A stretch of 43,944 nt of DNA, taken from positions 1 through 43,944 of the forward strand of contig JAPPGA010000080.1 in NCBI GenBank assembly GCA_028821515.1, read 5' to 3'. Below are positions 1-7,915 of the stretch, one piece after another (position 1 is the first letter of the stretch; the number at the start of each line of letters is the position of its first letter). Source of the stretch: Gammaproteobacteria bacterium. Lineage in GTDB: Bacteria; Pseudomonadota; Gammaproteobacteria; Pseudomonadales; Azotimanducaceae. The position numbers were made by a program, and so were the translations under genes. The notes under the pieces were generated by a model, which worked only from the letters and a program-made list of their open reading frames with translations, made no database searches and was not told the DNA's origin.

Positions 1-218
1 CGCACGCTCGGCTCTGTGGGGGGAGGGGCTCGGTAACGACCCCTCCTACCCGGCCACGCCGCCACGCCGCCGTCGCCGTGTGGTTTGGTCGTTTGGACGC
101 CGCAACGCCGCGAGCGGCGTCGCGTGAACTCGGTCTTCGAGTCTGGAGTCCGGTGACATCGTCTTGTGCGGCTTCGCTGCAACCGTAGCATCCCGCTTCT
201 TTAGGTAATCTCTGTCAA
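1..218. other. Left-edge non-coding stretch with a GC hairpin
   Basis: I see no convincing gene here. Positions 22-28 (GGAGGGG) and 40-46 (CCCCTCC) form a perfect 7-bp inverted repeat with an 11-base loop. It could be the terminator of a gene left of the window, but no T-run follows. Most of the rest is GC-rich CGCCG-type simple sequence. No clear promoter for the gene starting at 219 was found. Confidence 0.35.
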
Positions 219-1058
219 ATGGCAAGCGAACGCATCCCGTATCCGGAATTTCAGGTGTACGCCAAATTGATGGAGCGGATCAAGAAAATCGTCCTGAAGG
301 TAGCCAATGAGCCTATGCCGGACGATCCCGAGGACATAGGTGCGCAAGCCCAGAAAATCAGGCGTGTGTTGGAGGCGATTGTCAACGCGTGCCTCGCCGT
401 TCAGATGGCACTTGGCGATACGAAGCGTCTTCGCAGGTTCGCCAACGTGAGTCGAGCAGAAGTCCTCAAGGATCGCGTGGACGGGGACCACTACCCGTCC
501 GTCGCGGACGTACCGAGGAAGCTAGGGCGACCGGCACTGGTGGTGGCACCGGAGGTGGCCCGGGGCGACTACCTGACCAGAGACAGGTGGTTCACCGTGT
601 GGAACGCGTGCGGTGCGTTGGTGCACGAAGAGCGTCCCGGTTCGACGAAATCCAAGCCGCGCTACGACACGTACGGCCAGGACAGTAGAGTCTGGCTTCA
701 GTGGATCGTTAACCTCTTGAGCGTCCACCGGATAGTCACCAAGGACCTGCAGTACCAGGCGTTGGTCGCGCTGCACGACGGCAAAGTGTATGGTACGCTG
801 CTTAGCGTGGGTAAACGCGTTACGCCATGGCAAATGTCGGTTCAAATGGAGGACGGCAGTGTCGGGGCGCTGCACATGAACGTCGACGGGGAATGGCAGG
901 ACGTTACGGATCCCAACCATGGAGCGATCGCTCTCGTGAAGACCATCGGGTCCTACACCGCCAGGACGTATTGGCCGGGACGCGGGGAGCGCAATACGTC
1001 TACGTCCACTCCTTGGAGCACGAAGGGTGCTCAAGGTGCGCGGCAGCGTCCCGGATGA
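219..1058 (+). CDS. Unrecognised protein, coupled to a NERD nuclease gene
   Basis: A 279-residue protein that I do not recognise. There is no signal peptide or membrane segment. Residues 10-75 look helical and charged. The middle holds a conserved-looking Trp/Cys/His stretch (WNACGALVHEE, about residues 130-140), followed by a second helical stretch ending near residue 175. The last 30 residues are low-complexity Ser/Thr/Gly/Arg. The helix-plus-LVHEE layout faintly recalls HEPN-type proteins, but I cannot show the Rx4-6H motif, so no function is assigned. The start is ATG 219 with only a weak ribosome site. The stop codon (1056-1058) overlaps the ATG of the next gene by four bases (ATGA), so the two are probably translated together and may act together. 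Confidence 0.6.
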   Translation: MASERIPYPEFQVYAKLMERIKKIVLKVANEPMPDDPEDIGAQAQKIRRVLEAIVNACLAVQMALGDTKRLRRFANVSRAEVLKDRVDGDHYPSVADVPRKLGRPALVVAPEVARGDYLTRDRWFTVWNACGALVHEERPGSTKSKPRYDTYGQDSRVWLQWIVNLLSVHRIVTKDLQYQALVALHDGKVYGTLLSVGKRVTPWQMSVQMEDGSVGALHMNVDGEWQDVTDPNHGAIALVKTIGSYTARTYWPGRGERNTSTSTPWSTKGAQGARQRPG

Positions 1059-2044
1059 TTGCGAAGGACCACAAGGCGGCGACATGGCCCCGGGACGCAC
1101 GCGAGTATGCGGGCTCGGAGGCCGAGAAGCAGATGGCGCACTACCTGCACCGGCGGTACCAGTCCGACCCCGAGGTGTACCTCCTGCACCAGTTGCGCCT
1201 CAAGGACGCGGATCAGCGGGAACAGGACGGCTCCGCAGGCGTGTGCCAGATAGACCACCTGGTCGTGCATCGATGGGGATTCTTCCTTGTCGAGAGCAAG
1301 TCGGTCATCGAGGAGGTGCAGGTCGGACCCGACGGAGGCGGTGGCGACGAATGGAGCCGCACGTACCGGGGGGAGCGCTACGGCATGCCTTCGCCGATCC
1401 GTCAGGCGAGACGGCAGGCGGAGTTTCTCAGGGCCCTGCTGTGCGTGCAGAACCGCAGGACCGAACTGCTCGGGAGGTGGGCGCTCGGGGCGCGCACCGT
1501 CGCGAGAGTCCTCGGCCGGTCGGACCAGCGCGACTTCGTCTACGCGCCAATGCAGCTGATCGTGGCGATATCCGACAGGGGCAGGATTCTGCGTCTCGAC
1601 GGCTGGGAAGCTCCGAAGAAACCGTTCCGCGTATTCGTGGCCAAGGCCGACCTGGTTACCGAGTACATCGACGAGGAGCTGGATCGGCACCGGATCGGCG
1701 CGAACCCGCTCGACGTTCGTCCGATGGGCGAATACGGTTTGTGGAGTATGAAGCCCGAGGAGGTCAGCCGGGTCGCGGAGTTCCTGGCCCGATGCCATAC
1801 GGAGCGGCGATGGGACCGGCCGGTGGATCCGCCTGTGACCGCACCGGATCGCGGGCACCCGGCGGCGCGGGAAGGTCCGATCGGCAAGCGATTCCCCAAC
1901 GCTGGCAGCCGGTGGCCGGAAGAGGACGACCGCGACCTGCGCCGACTGCATGAAAGGGGGTGGAGCATTGGGGAGCTTGCAGGGAGGTTCGGTAGGAAGC
2001 CGAACGCAATCAGATCGCGACTCCGAAAACTGCAGGAAGGGTGA
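1055..2044 (+). CDS. NERD-domain nuclease-like protein with C-terminal HTH
   Basis: A 329-residue protein. Residues about 20-170 match the NERD (nuclease-related) domain: an AEKQMAHYL helix, then IDHLVVHRWGFFLVESKS, giving the D-(x)n-ExK pattern of PD-(D/E)xK-fold nucleases (Asp66, Glu79, Lys81 approximately). The last 45 residues (WPEEDDRDLRRLHERGWSIG onward, ending NAIRSRLRKL) look like a Myb/SANT-type or helix-turn-helix DNA-binding tail of the sort seen at the ends of some helicases and nucleases. An open frame extends upstream to 827, but I chose ATG 1055 because it sits in an ATGA overlap with the preceding stop and gives the NERD domain a normal N-terminus. Inferred role: DNA processing or defence. 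The active-site residues look intact. No helicase is fused to it. Confidence 0.75.
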   Translation: MIAKDHKAATWPRDAREYAGSEAEKQMAHYLHRRYQSDPEVYLLHQLRLKDADQREQDGSAGVCQIDHLVVHRWGFFLVESKSVIEEVQVGPDGGGGDEWSRTYRGERYGMPSPIRQARRQAEFLRALLCVQNRRTELLGRWALGARTVARVLGRSDQRDFVYAPMQLIVAISDRGRILRLDGWEAPKKPFRVFVAKADLVTEYIDEELDRHRIGANPLDVRPMGEYGLWSMKPEEVSRVAEFLARCHTERRWDRPVDPPVTAPDRGHPAAREGPIGKRFPNAGSRWPEEDDRDLRRLHERGWSIGELAGRFGRKPNAIRSRLRKLQEG

Positions 2045-2241
2045 CGGGTTTGTCGCGGCCAGCAGAAGGAACCTTCTGCCAGCGCTGCATTGGTTTAGGC
2101 AACCTTCATGGGAGACGCCGGCCCGTTTGAGGCCTGCACTGTCAGGTTGTCGCCCACTTCCCAAACGCGCGTCCTGCGGCACTCGGACGATCGCAGTGGC
2201 GGTTAAGCGGCACTCGTTGAACATGCGGACATCGGGACTTC

Positions 2242-2970
2242 TCATGGCAGGCGATCAACAACGAGCCTTGTCCGATCCCCGGGGAAGAAGGGAGGATCGC
2301 CGCGGATCTCGCCCGCTACCCATTTCTCAGCATGGGCGGTCTCCACCGGACAGTCGCTGCGGAGCGGTCGCAGCTTGGACGTTTCGCCCCGTCGAGCGCG
2401 ATCACGGAGGAAGTAGGCGCGCATCGAGATCGTATGGGCCAGGAGCGCGCACTTGGCCTTTTCACGATCCTCATACCACTTCTCTCGTGCCTTCCAATAG
2501 GCTGGCATGGCGGCGTCCACCACAGCCCGCGTGTTTCCAGTCGCCACCAAAAGCGGTACGTACTCCGACCGTCGCTTCGGTCGACCTTTCGCGGGCACGG
2601 CGTTCAACGCGACCAGAAGGCGTTGCATGTCGGTGACACGAAGGTACTCCAGCCCCTGGGCGATGGTTTCAGGTTCGCGGAGCCCGTCGGAGGTCAGCGG
2701 TTTGGCGTGGACTCTCCACATGTACGGATAGACACCTCCCGCCCGGAAACGCTCTCTCCACCTGCCGAAATAGGCTTCACCCCAGTCCGTGCCACCCAAG
2801 ACCGCCCCTACGGCGTGCCGCTCTTGCTGCGGATCACCCGACCGATGGGCATCGACGAACAACGGTTTGAGATCGGCCTTGGCTTCGATGGGAACATCGA
2901 CGTCGGACATGACCTGATCGAACGCGTCTCCGACGATTGGAGCAGGGGTCGCGAAAGGGGAGTCAGCCAT
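2242..2970 (-). CDS. Hypothetical protein (orphan)
   Basis: A 242-residue soluble protein with no family I recognise. It starts MADSPFATPAPIVGDAFDQV and contains a central ALNAVPAKGRPKRRSEYVPL segment, a helical stretch rich in Trp/Tyr/Lys (AYWKAREKWYEDREKAKCAL) and a C-terminal DPPFFPGDRT. The open frame continues upstream to 4152, but only the part after ATG 2970 looks like protein; the extension is Arg/Pro/Ser-rich and has the composition of untranslated GC-rich DNA. The gene converges on the NERD gene (197-bp gap). It has no operon partner, signal peptide or membrane segment. It could be a phage- or plasmid-derived cargo gene, but nothing in the sequence proves this. Confidence 0.5.
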   Translation of the reverse strand: MADSPFATPAPIVGDAFDQVMSDVDVPIEAKADLKPLFVDAHRSGDPQQERHAVGAVLGGTDWGEAYFGRWRERFRAGGVYPYMWRVHAKPLTSDGLREPETIAQGLEYLRVTDMQRLLVALNAVPAKGRPKRRSEYVPLLVATGNTRAVVDAAMPAYWKAREKWYEDREKAKCALLAHTISMRAYFLRDRARRGETSKLRPLRSDCPVETAHAEKWVAGEIRGDPPFFPGDRTRLVVDRLP

Positions 2971-3244
2971 CGAGTCGAAACGGTCGTTCTTCGGTCGAGG
3001 ACCCTGACCGCGTCCGTGGCGACAACTGGGATTGAGGCCGCTGAGCCTCGCTCCTACCGGACGGACCAAGGTCCTTGGGGGAAGTCCAGCTCGACACTCG
3101 GTCCAAATCGACAGTTGGTTGAATCGTTTGCATGACTGGCAATGCCGAGATTGCGCACTGTGCTCGGCCAATGGACACGAGCAGCAACGTGTCAACCTTA
3201 CGCACGGTGCCATGCCCGTGCAAACTGGTCGGGGCTTTCCGTCA

Positions 3245-3345
3245 CGCTCGGCATAGTTGGACAGGCAGTCGGTCCACTGCTGCATGAGCGTCCTGCGCGT
3301 CGAACGCGGCCTCGAGCCTGTGGGTTGTGCGCTGTGTCGTGTCGG
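3245..3345 (-). pseudogene. Possible tyrosine-integrase C-terminal scrap
   Basis: On the minus strand one frame reads STRRTLMQQWTDCLSNYAE, resembling the closing helix of P4/bacteriophage-type integrases (typically RRxLMQxWADYL). Neighbouring frames carry TAHNPQAR and LEAAF, which also resemble the LAH...-EAAY part of such tails. If this is real, the remnant has several frameshifts and nothing upstream survives. The match is short and could be chance. Confidence 0.25.
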
Positions 3346-3550
3346 CGGATGCCCGGGAAGGAAAGACGGTCGTCGAGTCGCATGGTCCAATTCAGGCATG
3401 AACTCGAGGGGCCTGGGAAACAGCCAGCGATTTATCCAATGGATAAGACTCAATTGGTGGCCGCGTGGGGCGCGCGGTGGTACGGTTTTCCCGCTCTGTT
3501 GCCGGCTTGTCTGGCGTTGCCGCCCGCGAAGGGTAGCGTGTGAGCGACGT

Positions 3551-3593
3551 GCCGGCGCAAGCCGGCGTGAACAGACCGGGCGGAATTCCGCCC
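3551..3593. repeat. Palindromic patch (two adjacent hairpins)
   Basis: GCCGGC-GCAA-GCCGGC (3551-3566) is followed 11 bases later by a perfect 16-bp palindrome, GGGCGGAATTCCGCCC (3578-3593). Both can form tight stems. They could be a terminator, a REP-like unit or a protein-binding site. No other copy was noticed in the window. Confidence 0.5.
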
Positions 3594-4243
3594 ACTCCCG
3601 CAGGGGGGCCGATGTCCCTTGCAGAGGCCGTTCCCCGTGTGTGGGCTGCGGCATTTTGTACACAATTCCCCAAACTTTATTCTTATCAAAATTTTGAACG
3701 AACCTTGGGGCACGTCCTGAAACGGTTGAAACCCTAGGTTCGGATTCCCCGCGTTTGCAGCCGGACTTGCATATGGCGGGGCGGAGCATATTCGTCACTA
3801 CCGGGTCCGCCCCGCTGCCCTCGTGCCGCGTAGGTGCGTTGCGACGTTCTTCCATGACGCTTGTGTAGTCGGGACGCCCGCCTTTCCACGCCTTCAAGCT
3901 GGGCCACCACCGCACCCGTGCTGCATTCCGCAGCCTTGTGCGCGCGATAGGTACGTGCGTGGCGCAACGCCGACTACACGGTCTCCTCTCGAAGCAACTG
4001 ACGCTTTGATGTGCTCCAACGACTGTGCGTGCGAAGACCATAGAGTGCGACCGAATTTGCCTGCAACGACTGGCGCAGAACTTAACCTCCGCCATCCGTT
4101 CGCCGCTCCCGATCTGCAATACGACGCGCTCGGTTGACGCGGTTGGCCGCACTACCTATGGTTCATGGTGAACGAAAGAGGAAGACGAGATGCTGTCAAT
4201 GCGTCCAGCCCGAATCGGCTGTTCCCTCAGGGGATCTTTTTGA

Positions 4244-5011
4244 GTGAATGCTGACTGCCGCCTCGAGCGCGGTCGCATCGCGAACAGGGTTACGACTGCC
4301 ATAATCCTACTCGTCACTGCCGCCGCATGTGACAAACCGTCCGATGATTCGTTTCGGGCCGACAAACTCATCAGCCAGCTCAAGCAAGTGAGTGAGAATG
4401 CGGAGATCGGAGAGGCACACGAAACACCAATACAAGGGTTGATCGGAGTCAAGGTCGGCGGTGGCAACGTCGTATACGGCACTGCCGACGGTCGATACAT
4501 CGTTGCAGGCGATCTCTTTGCCCTGGAGTCGTCCGGCCTTGTCAACCTTACCGAACGTCTACGCAAGGCGGATCGGAAGGCTGTGGTCAACGCCCTCGAT
4601 CCAGCAACGACGATCACCTACGCGCCTGATGACGTCAATGCGGTGATCACCGTGTTCACCGACGTGTCCTGTTGGTTCTGTCGTGAATTGCATGCCCACA
4701 TCGACCAATTGTTGAACGAGGGAATCGAAGTGCGCTACGCGGCGTTTCCGCGCAGGGGCATCGGCTCGGGCGTGTACACAGAAATGGTATCGGTGTGGTG
4801 CGCCGACGATCGTCAGGAGGCATTGACCAAGGCGAAGCTCGGTGAATCCGTTGCCGCCCTCGACTGTAGCGACCACCCTGTGGACAACCACTACAGGTTA
4901 GGGAGGGTGGCCGGCATCGCAGGCACACCCGGGATTTTGCTGCCCGACGGACGCTACATAGCTGGATTCACGACTGTTGGAGAACTGCTGGCCGATGTCG
5001 TCACCGATTGA
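4244..5011 (+). CDS. DsbC-like thiol-disulfide isomerase, lipoprotein, CWFC active site
   Basis: A 255-residue protein with the DsbC/DsbG layout. It has an N-terminal hydrophobic segment ending in a lipobox-like TAAAC (Cys29, so probably membrane-anchored in the periplasm). The dimerisation domain contains IQGLIGVKVGGGNVVY and DGRYIVAGDLFAL, a typical DsbC N-domain pattern. The thioredoxin-fold domain contains FTDVSCWFCRELH (Cys143 and Cys146) and a cis-proline loop, IAGTPGILLPDGRYIAGF. Most DsbC proteins have CGYC; CWFC is unusual and would be expected to change redox properties. DsbC isomerises wrong disulfides in secreted proteins. The start is GTG 4244, with GGGGA about 8 bases upstream. 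The next gene encodes a secreted protein with a six-cysteine tail, an obvious candidate client. Confidence 0.85.
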   Translation: MNADCRLERGRIANRVTTAIILLVTAAACDKPSDDSFRADKLISQLKQVSENAEIGEAHETPIQGLIGVKVGGGNVVYGTADGRYIVAGDLFALESSGLVNLTERLRKADRKAVVNALDPATTITYAPDDVNAVITVFTDVSCWFCRELHAHIDQLLNEGIEVRYAAFPRRGIGSGVYTEMVSVWCADDRQEALTKAKLGESVAALDCSDHPVDNHYRLGRVAGIAGTPGILLPDGRYIAGFTTVGELLADVVTD

Positions 5012-5086
5012 TAACCCCGAGTTGCGGCAACCCGCCTGTCTAACTGCCCTCTTCATGGAGTTCGTTCCGACGCGCTCCGCACGACG

Positions 5087-5106
5087 ACGCGTGAAACGTC
5101 ACGCGT
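5087..5106. promoter_or_regulatory. Perfect inverted repeat, possible operator or hairpin
   Basis: ACGCGTG (5087-5093), AAACGT, CACGCGT (5100-5106): a perfect 7-bp inverted repeat about 46 bases before the start of the Cys-rich gene. It may be a repressor site or an RNA hairpin separating this gene from the dsbC-like gene. No T-run follows, so it is not a classical terminator. Confidence 0.35.
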
Positions 5107-5152
5107 GGTTCCTCCCAAAGCATCAAATCGTCCACAACGTAAGGAGAAACGG

Positions 5153-5524
5153 ATGAGATTCCCAAGACTTGCTCACCTCTGGATGGGCGGCCTCGCGGTT
5201 ATTGTTTGCTCGATTACTGCGGTGAGTGCATTGGCCGCTCTGTCAGTGATCGACGACAGCAAGATCGCAGTGCAATCCGGGTCAGGAGCATTCGCCCATT
5301 GGCCGGATTCACCCTCGCTGAACTTCGGCGCACAAGAGCTGGACAACCTGGCTCTACGGAGTAGCGCCATACTGGCTGAAGCGGGGCTCACACAGCCCGC
5401 CGAGTACGGTTCCTCCAGCTGCCCAAACATCCTTTGCGACACTGATGCGGACTGCGCTTTTGCTTGTCACGGCTGTGAGAAGAAGATGGTTGCCAACGGC
5501 GTGGTCATAAAAATGTGCGAATAG
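5153..5524 (+). CDS. Small secreted protein with six-cysteine C-terminal domain
   Basis: A 123-residue protein. I chose ATG 5153 over the earlier in-frame start at 5105 because AAGGAGA lies 5-6 bases upstream. Residues 1-27 form a good Sec signal peptide (Arg-rich start, hydrophobic core, ending SALA before ALSVID). The mature N-terminal half is acidic and lacks Cys. The last 36 residues hold six cysteines with spacing C-4-C-5-C-3-C-2-C-13-C, including CDTDADC, a pattern reminiscent of knottin or NCR-like disulfide-rich peptides. I recognise no family. It lies between a disulfide-isomerase gene and two transporter-like permease genes, so folding in the periplasm with three disulfides is a reasonable inference. 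A toxin, signal or redox-carrier role is speculation. Confidence 0.65.
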   Translation: MRFPRLAHLWMGGLAVIVCSITAVSALAALSVIDDSKIAVQSGSGAFAHWPDSPSLNFGAQELDNLALRSSAILAEAGLTQPAEYGSSSCPNILCDTDADCAFACHGCEKKMVANGVVIKMCE

Positions 5525-5606
5525 AGTGAATTGCAGCGGATAGAGTTTCCTGCCTGTCGGCTCTGACGCGGGCCGCGGGCAGGGACGGACTGCTCGGCCC
5601 CACCCC

Positions 5607-6743
5607 ATGCGTTACCTGTTGCTTGTTTGGGCTGGTTTCGCTCGCGATCCGTTGCGTGCGGCCTTGACCACGGGCAGCGTTGCCGTCGCTTTCGCTCTCC
5701 TCTGGATCCTCAAGGGCCTTGACGCGGGCATTGAGCGTCGGATGGAATCCATCCCGGAAGATCTCCTTCACGTCCGCGGCAGATCCTTCCCCGGCTTTCT
5801 GCCGCTCGCGAGTCTGTACACTATCGAGAAAGTCCCGGGCGTCTCGGATGTCGCGCATTTCATGTACCACAATTCGAGGTACAGGACGTTCAAGGGTGGA
5901 GTGGGACTCCTCGCGGTCGACATCGAGCGATACCTCAAGGTCGCGTACGATGTCCGCATCGATCCCGCGACAGTGCGGGAATTCCTGGCCACACCGGGAG
6001 CAGTGATCGCGGGTGCCGACAGGGCGAAGTCGTTCGGTTGGAAAGTGGGAGATCGAATCAGCCTGAAGCCTATCGGGCTGCCGCTGGATGAGTGGTCGTT
6101 CTTGATCGTCGGGACTTGGGATCACGATGTCTCCTCGCCCGACGAGGCAAAGAGGCTCATCGTGTCATATTCTCACATGGACCAGACGCTACCGGCGGAC
6201 CGGGCGGGGCTTGTCGCGGGGTTCGCCGTGAAGGTCACCGACGCCCGGCATGTTGGCGCGGTCGCCGCCGCAATCGACGAACAGTTCCGCAACTCGTCCG
6301 CTCCTACTCTGACGGCGAGGACACGGCAGGTGATGATGTCCGATCGGCGGCCCGGACAAGTGCGGCTCGCCGCAAATATGATCGTCGGCGCGGCGCTTTT
6401 CGCGATTCTCTTCTGCACGGCCGGCGTCATGGCGCAGTCCGTGCGTGACCGTTACCGGGAGTTCGCCATGATGAAGTCGCTCGGCTTTGGCGGCGGGGCG
6501 TTGCTGTTCGGGGTTGCGGGCGAAAGTCTGCTGATCTGTGCGAGCGGAGCGCTGGTCGGGTTGATTCCGGCCGCGATGATCGATGCCGGCGCGTTATTAG
6601 GACGGTATGGTGCTGTCGTCTACCCGCCGCCTTGGTCCCTGTACCCAATCGGTTTCGCCATGTCGCTGCTGCTTGCGGGACTCAGCATCCTACTGCCGGG
6701 CTGGCGGGTTCTGCGCCTTTCGCCGGCCGAAGTTGCCAGGTGA
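5607..6743 (+). CDS. FtsX/MacB-type ABC permease (first of pair)
   Basis: A 378-residue membrane protein with the MacB/FtsX layout: one N-terminal transmembrane helix (about residues 15-37), a large periplasmic domain (about 40-250), then three C-terminal helices (about 255-280, 300-325, 345-370). The FtsX signature region reads DRYREFAMMKSLGFGGGALLFG, and the protein ends in the typical SPAEVAR. Such proteins work as dimers with a cytoplasmic ATPase in lipoprotein release, peptide or drug export, or cell-wall signalling. No ATPase gene is present nearby. Start ATG 5607. Its stop overlaps a GTG of the next permease (GTGA, 6740-6743), indicating co-translation. Likely in one operon with the Cys-rich gene 82 bp upstream. 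Confidence 0.8.
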   Translation: MRYLLLVWAGFARDPLRAALTTGSVAVAFALLWILKGLDAGIERRMESIPEDLLHVRGRSFPGFLPLASLYTIEKVPGVSDVAHFMYHNSRYRTFKGGVGLLAVDIERYLKVAYDVRIDPATVREFLATPGAVIAGADRAKSFGWKVGDRISLKPIGLPLDEWSFLIVGTWDHDVSSPDEAKRLIVSYSHMDQTLPADRAGLVAGFAVKVTDARHVGAVAAAIDEQFRNSSAPTLTARTRQVMMSDRRPGQVRLAANMIVGAALFAILFCTAGVMAQSVRDRYREFAMMKSLGFGGGALLFGVAGESLLICASGALVGLIPAAMIDAGALLGRYGAVVYPPPWSLYPIGFAMSLLLAGLSILLPGWRVLRLSPAEVAR

Positions 6744-6769
6744 CCGCGGTCGCGACGGGCCCTTGGCCC

Positions 6770-7915
6770 ATGCGCATAGCTCTGCTCACCGCGACCAACC
6801 TGGCTGCCGCCGTCCGCCGACCCGCCGCGACATTGACGATAGTGCTCGCGGCCGCGGTCGTCGTCGGCGTTACCACGTCGATGGCGGCGCTCGCGAGGGG
6901 GCTCTATCTGCAATTCTTGGTCGCTGGCTCTGAGGATCGCGCCCTCGTCCTGGAAGGTGACGCACGACGGATAGGACAGAGCATACTGACTTCGGAGCAA
7001 GTCGAGTTCGTATACCAGGCGGCCGGAGCGTCCGAGGCCATCAACGTCGACAGAATTGCCATCGCCGGCGCCCATCTCGCGGCGAGGGATGCGGGGGCCC
7101 CGGAGCTCGTGGAAATCCGGGGCGTCACGCCCGAAGGTCTGAGGATGCGTCCCAACATCCGCATGTTGACCGGGCGCATGTTCGAGAGTGGCCGCCACCA
7201 GGCGGTGGCCGGAGCGCATGCGACCGAGTTGTTTCGCGACGCTCGCGTCGGCGACCGGATCACCTTCGCGCTTGGCGAGTTGGCCATCGTTGGCACCTTC
7301 GAGAGCGGCGACCGTCTCGACTCGGTCTTCCTCGTGGACGCCGGCACAATCTTCGGCAGGCGATGCCACGCGATGGTTGTAGATCTGGGATCGCCGGATT
7401 CGTTCGACGATTTTCGCGCCGCCCTTGAAGCCCATCCAACGTTCGACTACGGCGTCCACCGAGAGAGCGATCATCTCGATGCGCTTGCTTGGACGCGTAG
7501 CGAGGTGTTTCTGGAGATCGGCGTGCTACTTGGCGCGATCATGACTATTGGTGGCGTCTTCTGCAGCACCAATGTCACGCTCTCCGCCGTGGCGGGACGA
7601 CGTTCAGAAATCGCCACACTGCGCGCGGTGGGTTTTCCGACATCCGATATCGCCGCGTCGACTCTGCTTGAGACACTCCTCCTCGTCGCCATCGGGGCCG
7701 CTATGGGCGTAGCGGGGTCCTGGGCATTGCTCGACGGTGTCCTGGTTCGAGAAGGTGGTTCACGCTCCATCTCTTTCCGTCCCGAGTACGACGCGCGCGC
7801 AATCCTCCATGGAGTCTTCTGGTCGGCGGCCTTCATGGTTTCCGGGGCGCTTTTTGCAATCTGGCGTGCGCTTCGACGTCCCGTCCCGGAGGACCTGGCC
7901 GCCTTTGGTCGGTGA
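6770..7915 (+). CDS. FtsX/MacB-type ABC permease (second of pair)
   Basis: A 381-residue partner of the preceding permease: an N-terminal helix (TLTIVLAAAVVVGV), a periplasmic MacB-like domain (with IRGVTPEGLRMRPN, GRMFESGRH and VGDRITFALGELAIVG), and C-terminal helices containing the FtsX pattern SAVAGRRSEIATLRAVGF. Two different half-permeases in tandem suggest a heterodimeric complex. Start: ATG 6770 gives the family's usual short cytoplasmic lead (MRIALLTATNLA). GTG 6740 is a serious alternative because it overlaps the previous stop as GTGA and adds ten residues. No ATP-binding subunit is encoded downstream, so the pair either borrows an ATPase encoded elsewhere or has lost it. Confidence 0.8.
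   Translation: MRIALLTATNLAAAVRRPAATLTIVLAAAVVVGVTTSMAALARGLYLQFLVAGSEDRALVLEGDARRIGQSILTSEQVEFVYQAAGASEAINVDRIAIAGAHLAARDAGAPELVEIRGVTPEGLRMRPNIRMLTGRMFESGRHQAVAGAHATELFRDARVGDRITFALGELAIVGTFESGDRLDSVFLVDAGTIFGRRCHAMVVDLGSPDSFDDFRAALEAHPTFDYGVHRESDHLDALAWTRSEVFLEIGVLLGAIMTIGGVFCSTNVTLSAVAGRRSEIATLRAVGFPTSDIAASTLLETLLLVAIGAAMGVAGSWALLDGVLVREGGSRSISFRPEYDARAILHGVFWSAAFMVSGALFAIWRALRRPVPEDLAAFGR

Larger units (their letters stand above)
2971..4243. other. 1.27-kb stretch without a convincing gene
   Basis: All frames give fragments of atypical composition. What it holds: a possible integrase C-terminal scrap near 3245-3345, a strongly palindromic patch at 3551-3593, an AT-rich patch near 3655-3705, and a short upstream open frame at 4190-4243 (17 codons, AGGA 7 bases before its ATG) whose stop directly abuts the GTG of the DsbC-like gene. 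The short frame could be a leader peptide, but this is weak. Confidence 0.4.

Noticed and set aside
827-1054. N-terminal extension of the NERD protein to ATG 827
   Set aside because: It lies wholly within the preceding gene in another frame and has no NERD similarity.
2971-4152. Upstream extension of the minus-strand frame ending at 2242 (636 codons in all)
   Set aside because: Composition is Arg/Pro/Ser-rich, several segments differ from protein-like sequence, and ATG 2970 gives a sensible start. Only the last 242 codons are kept.
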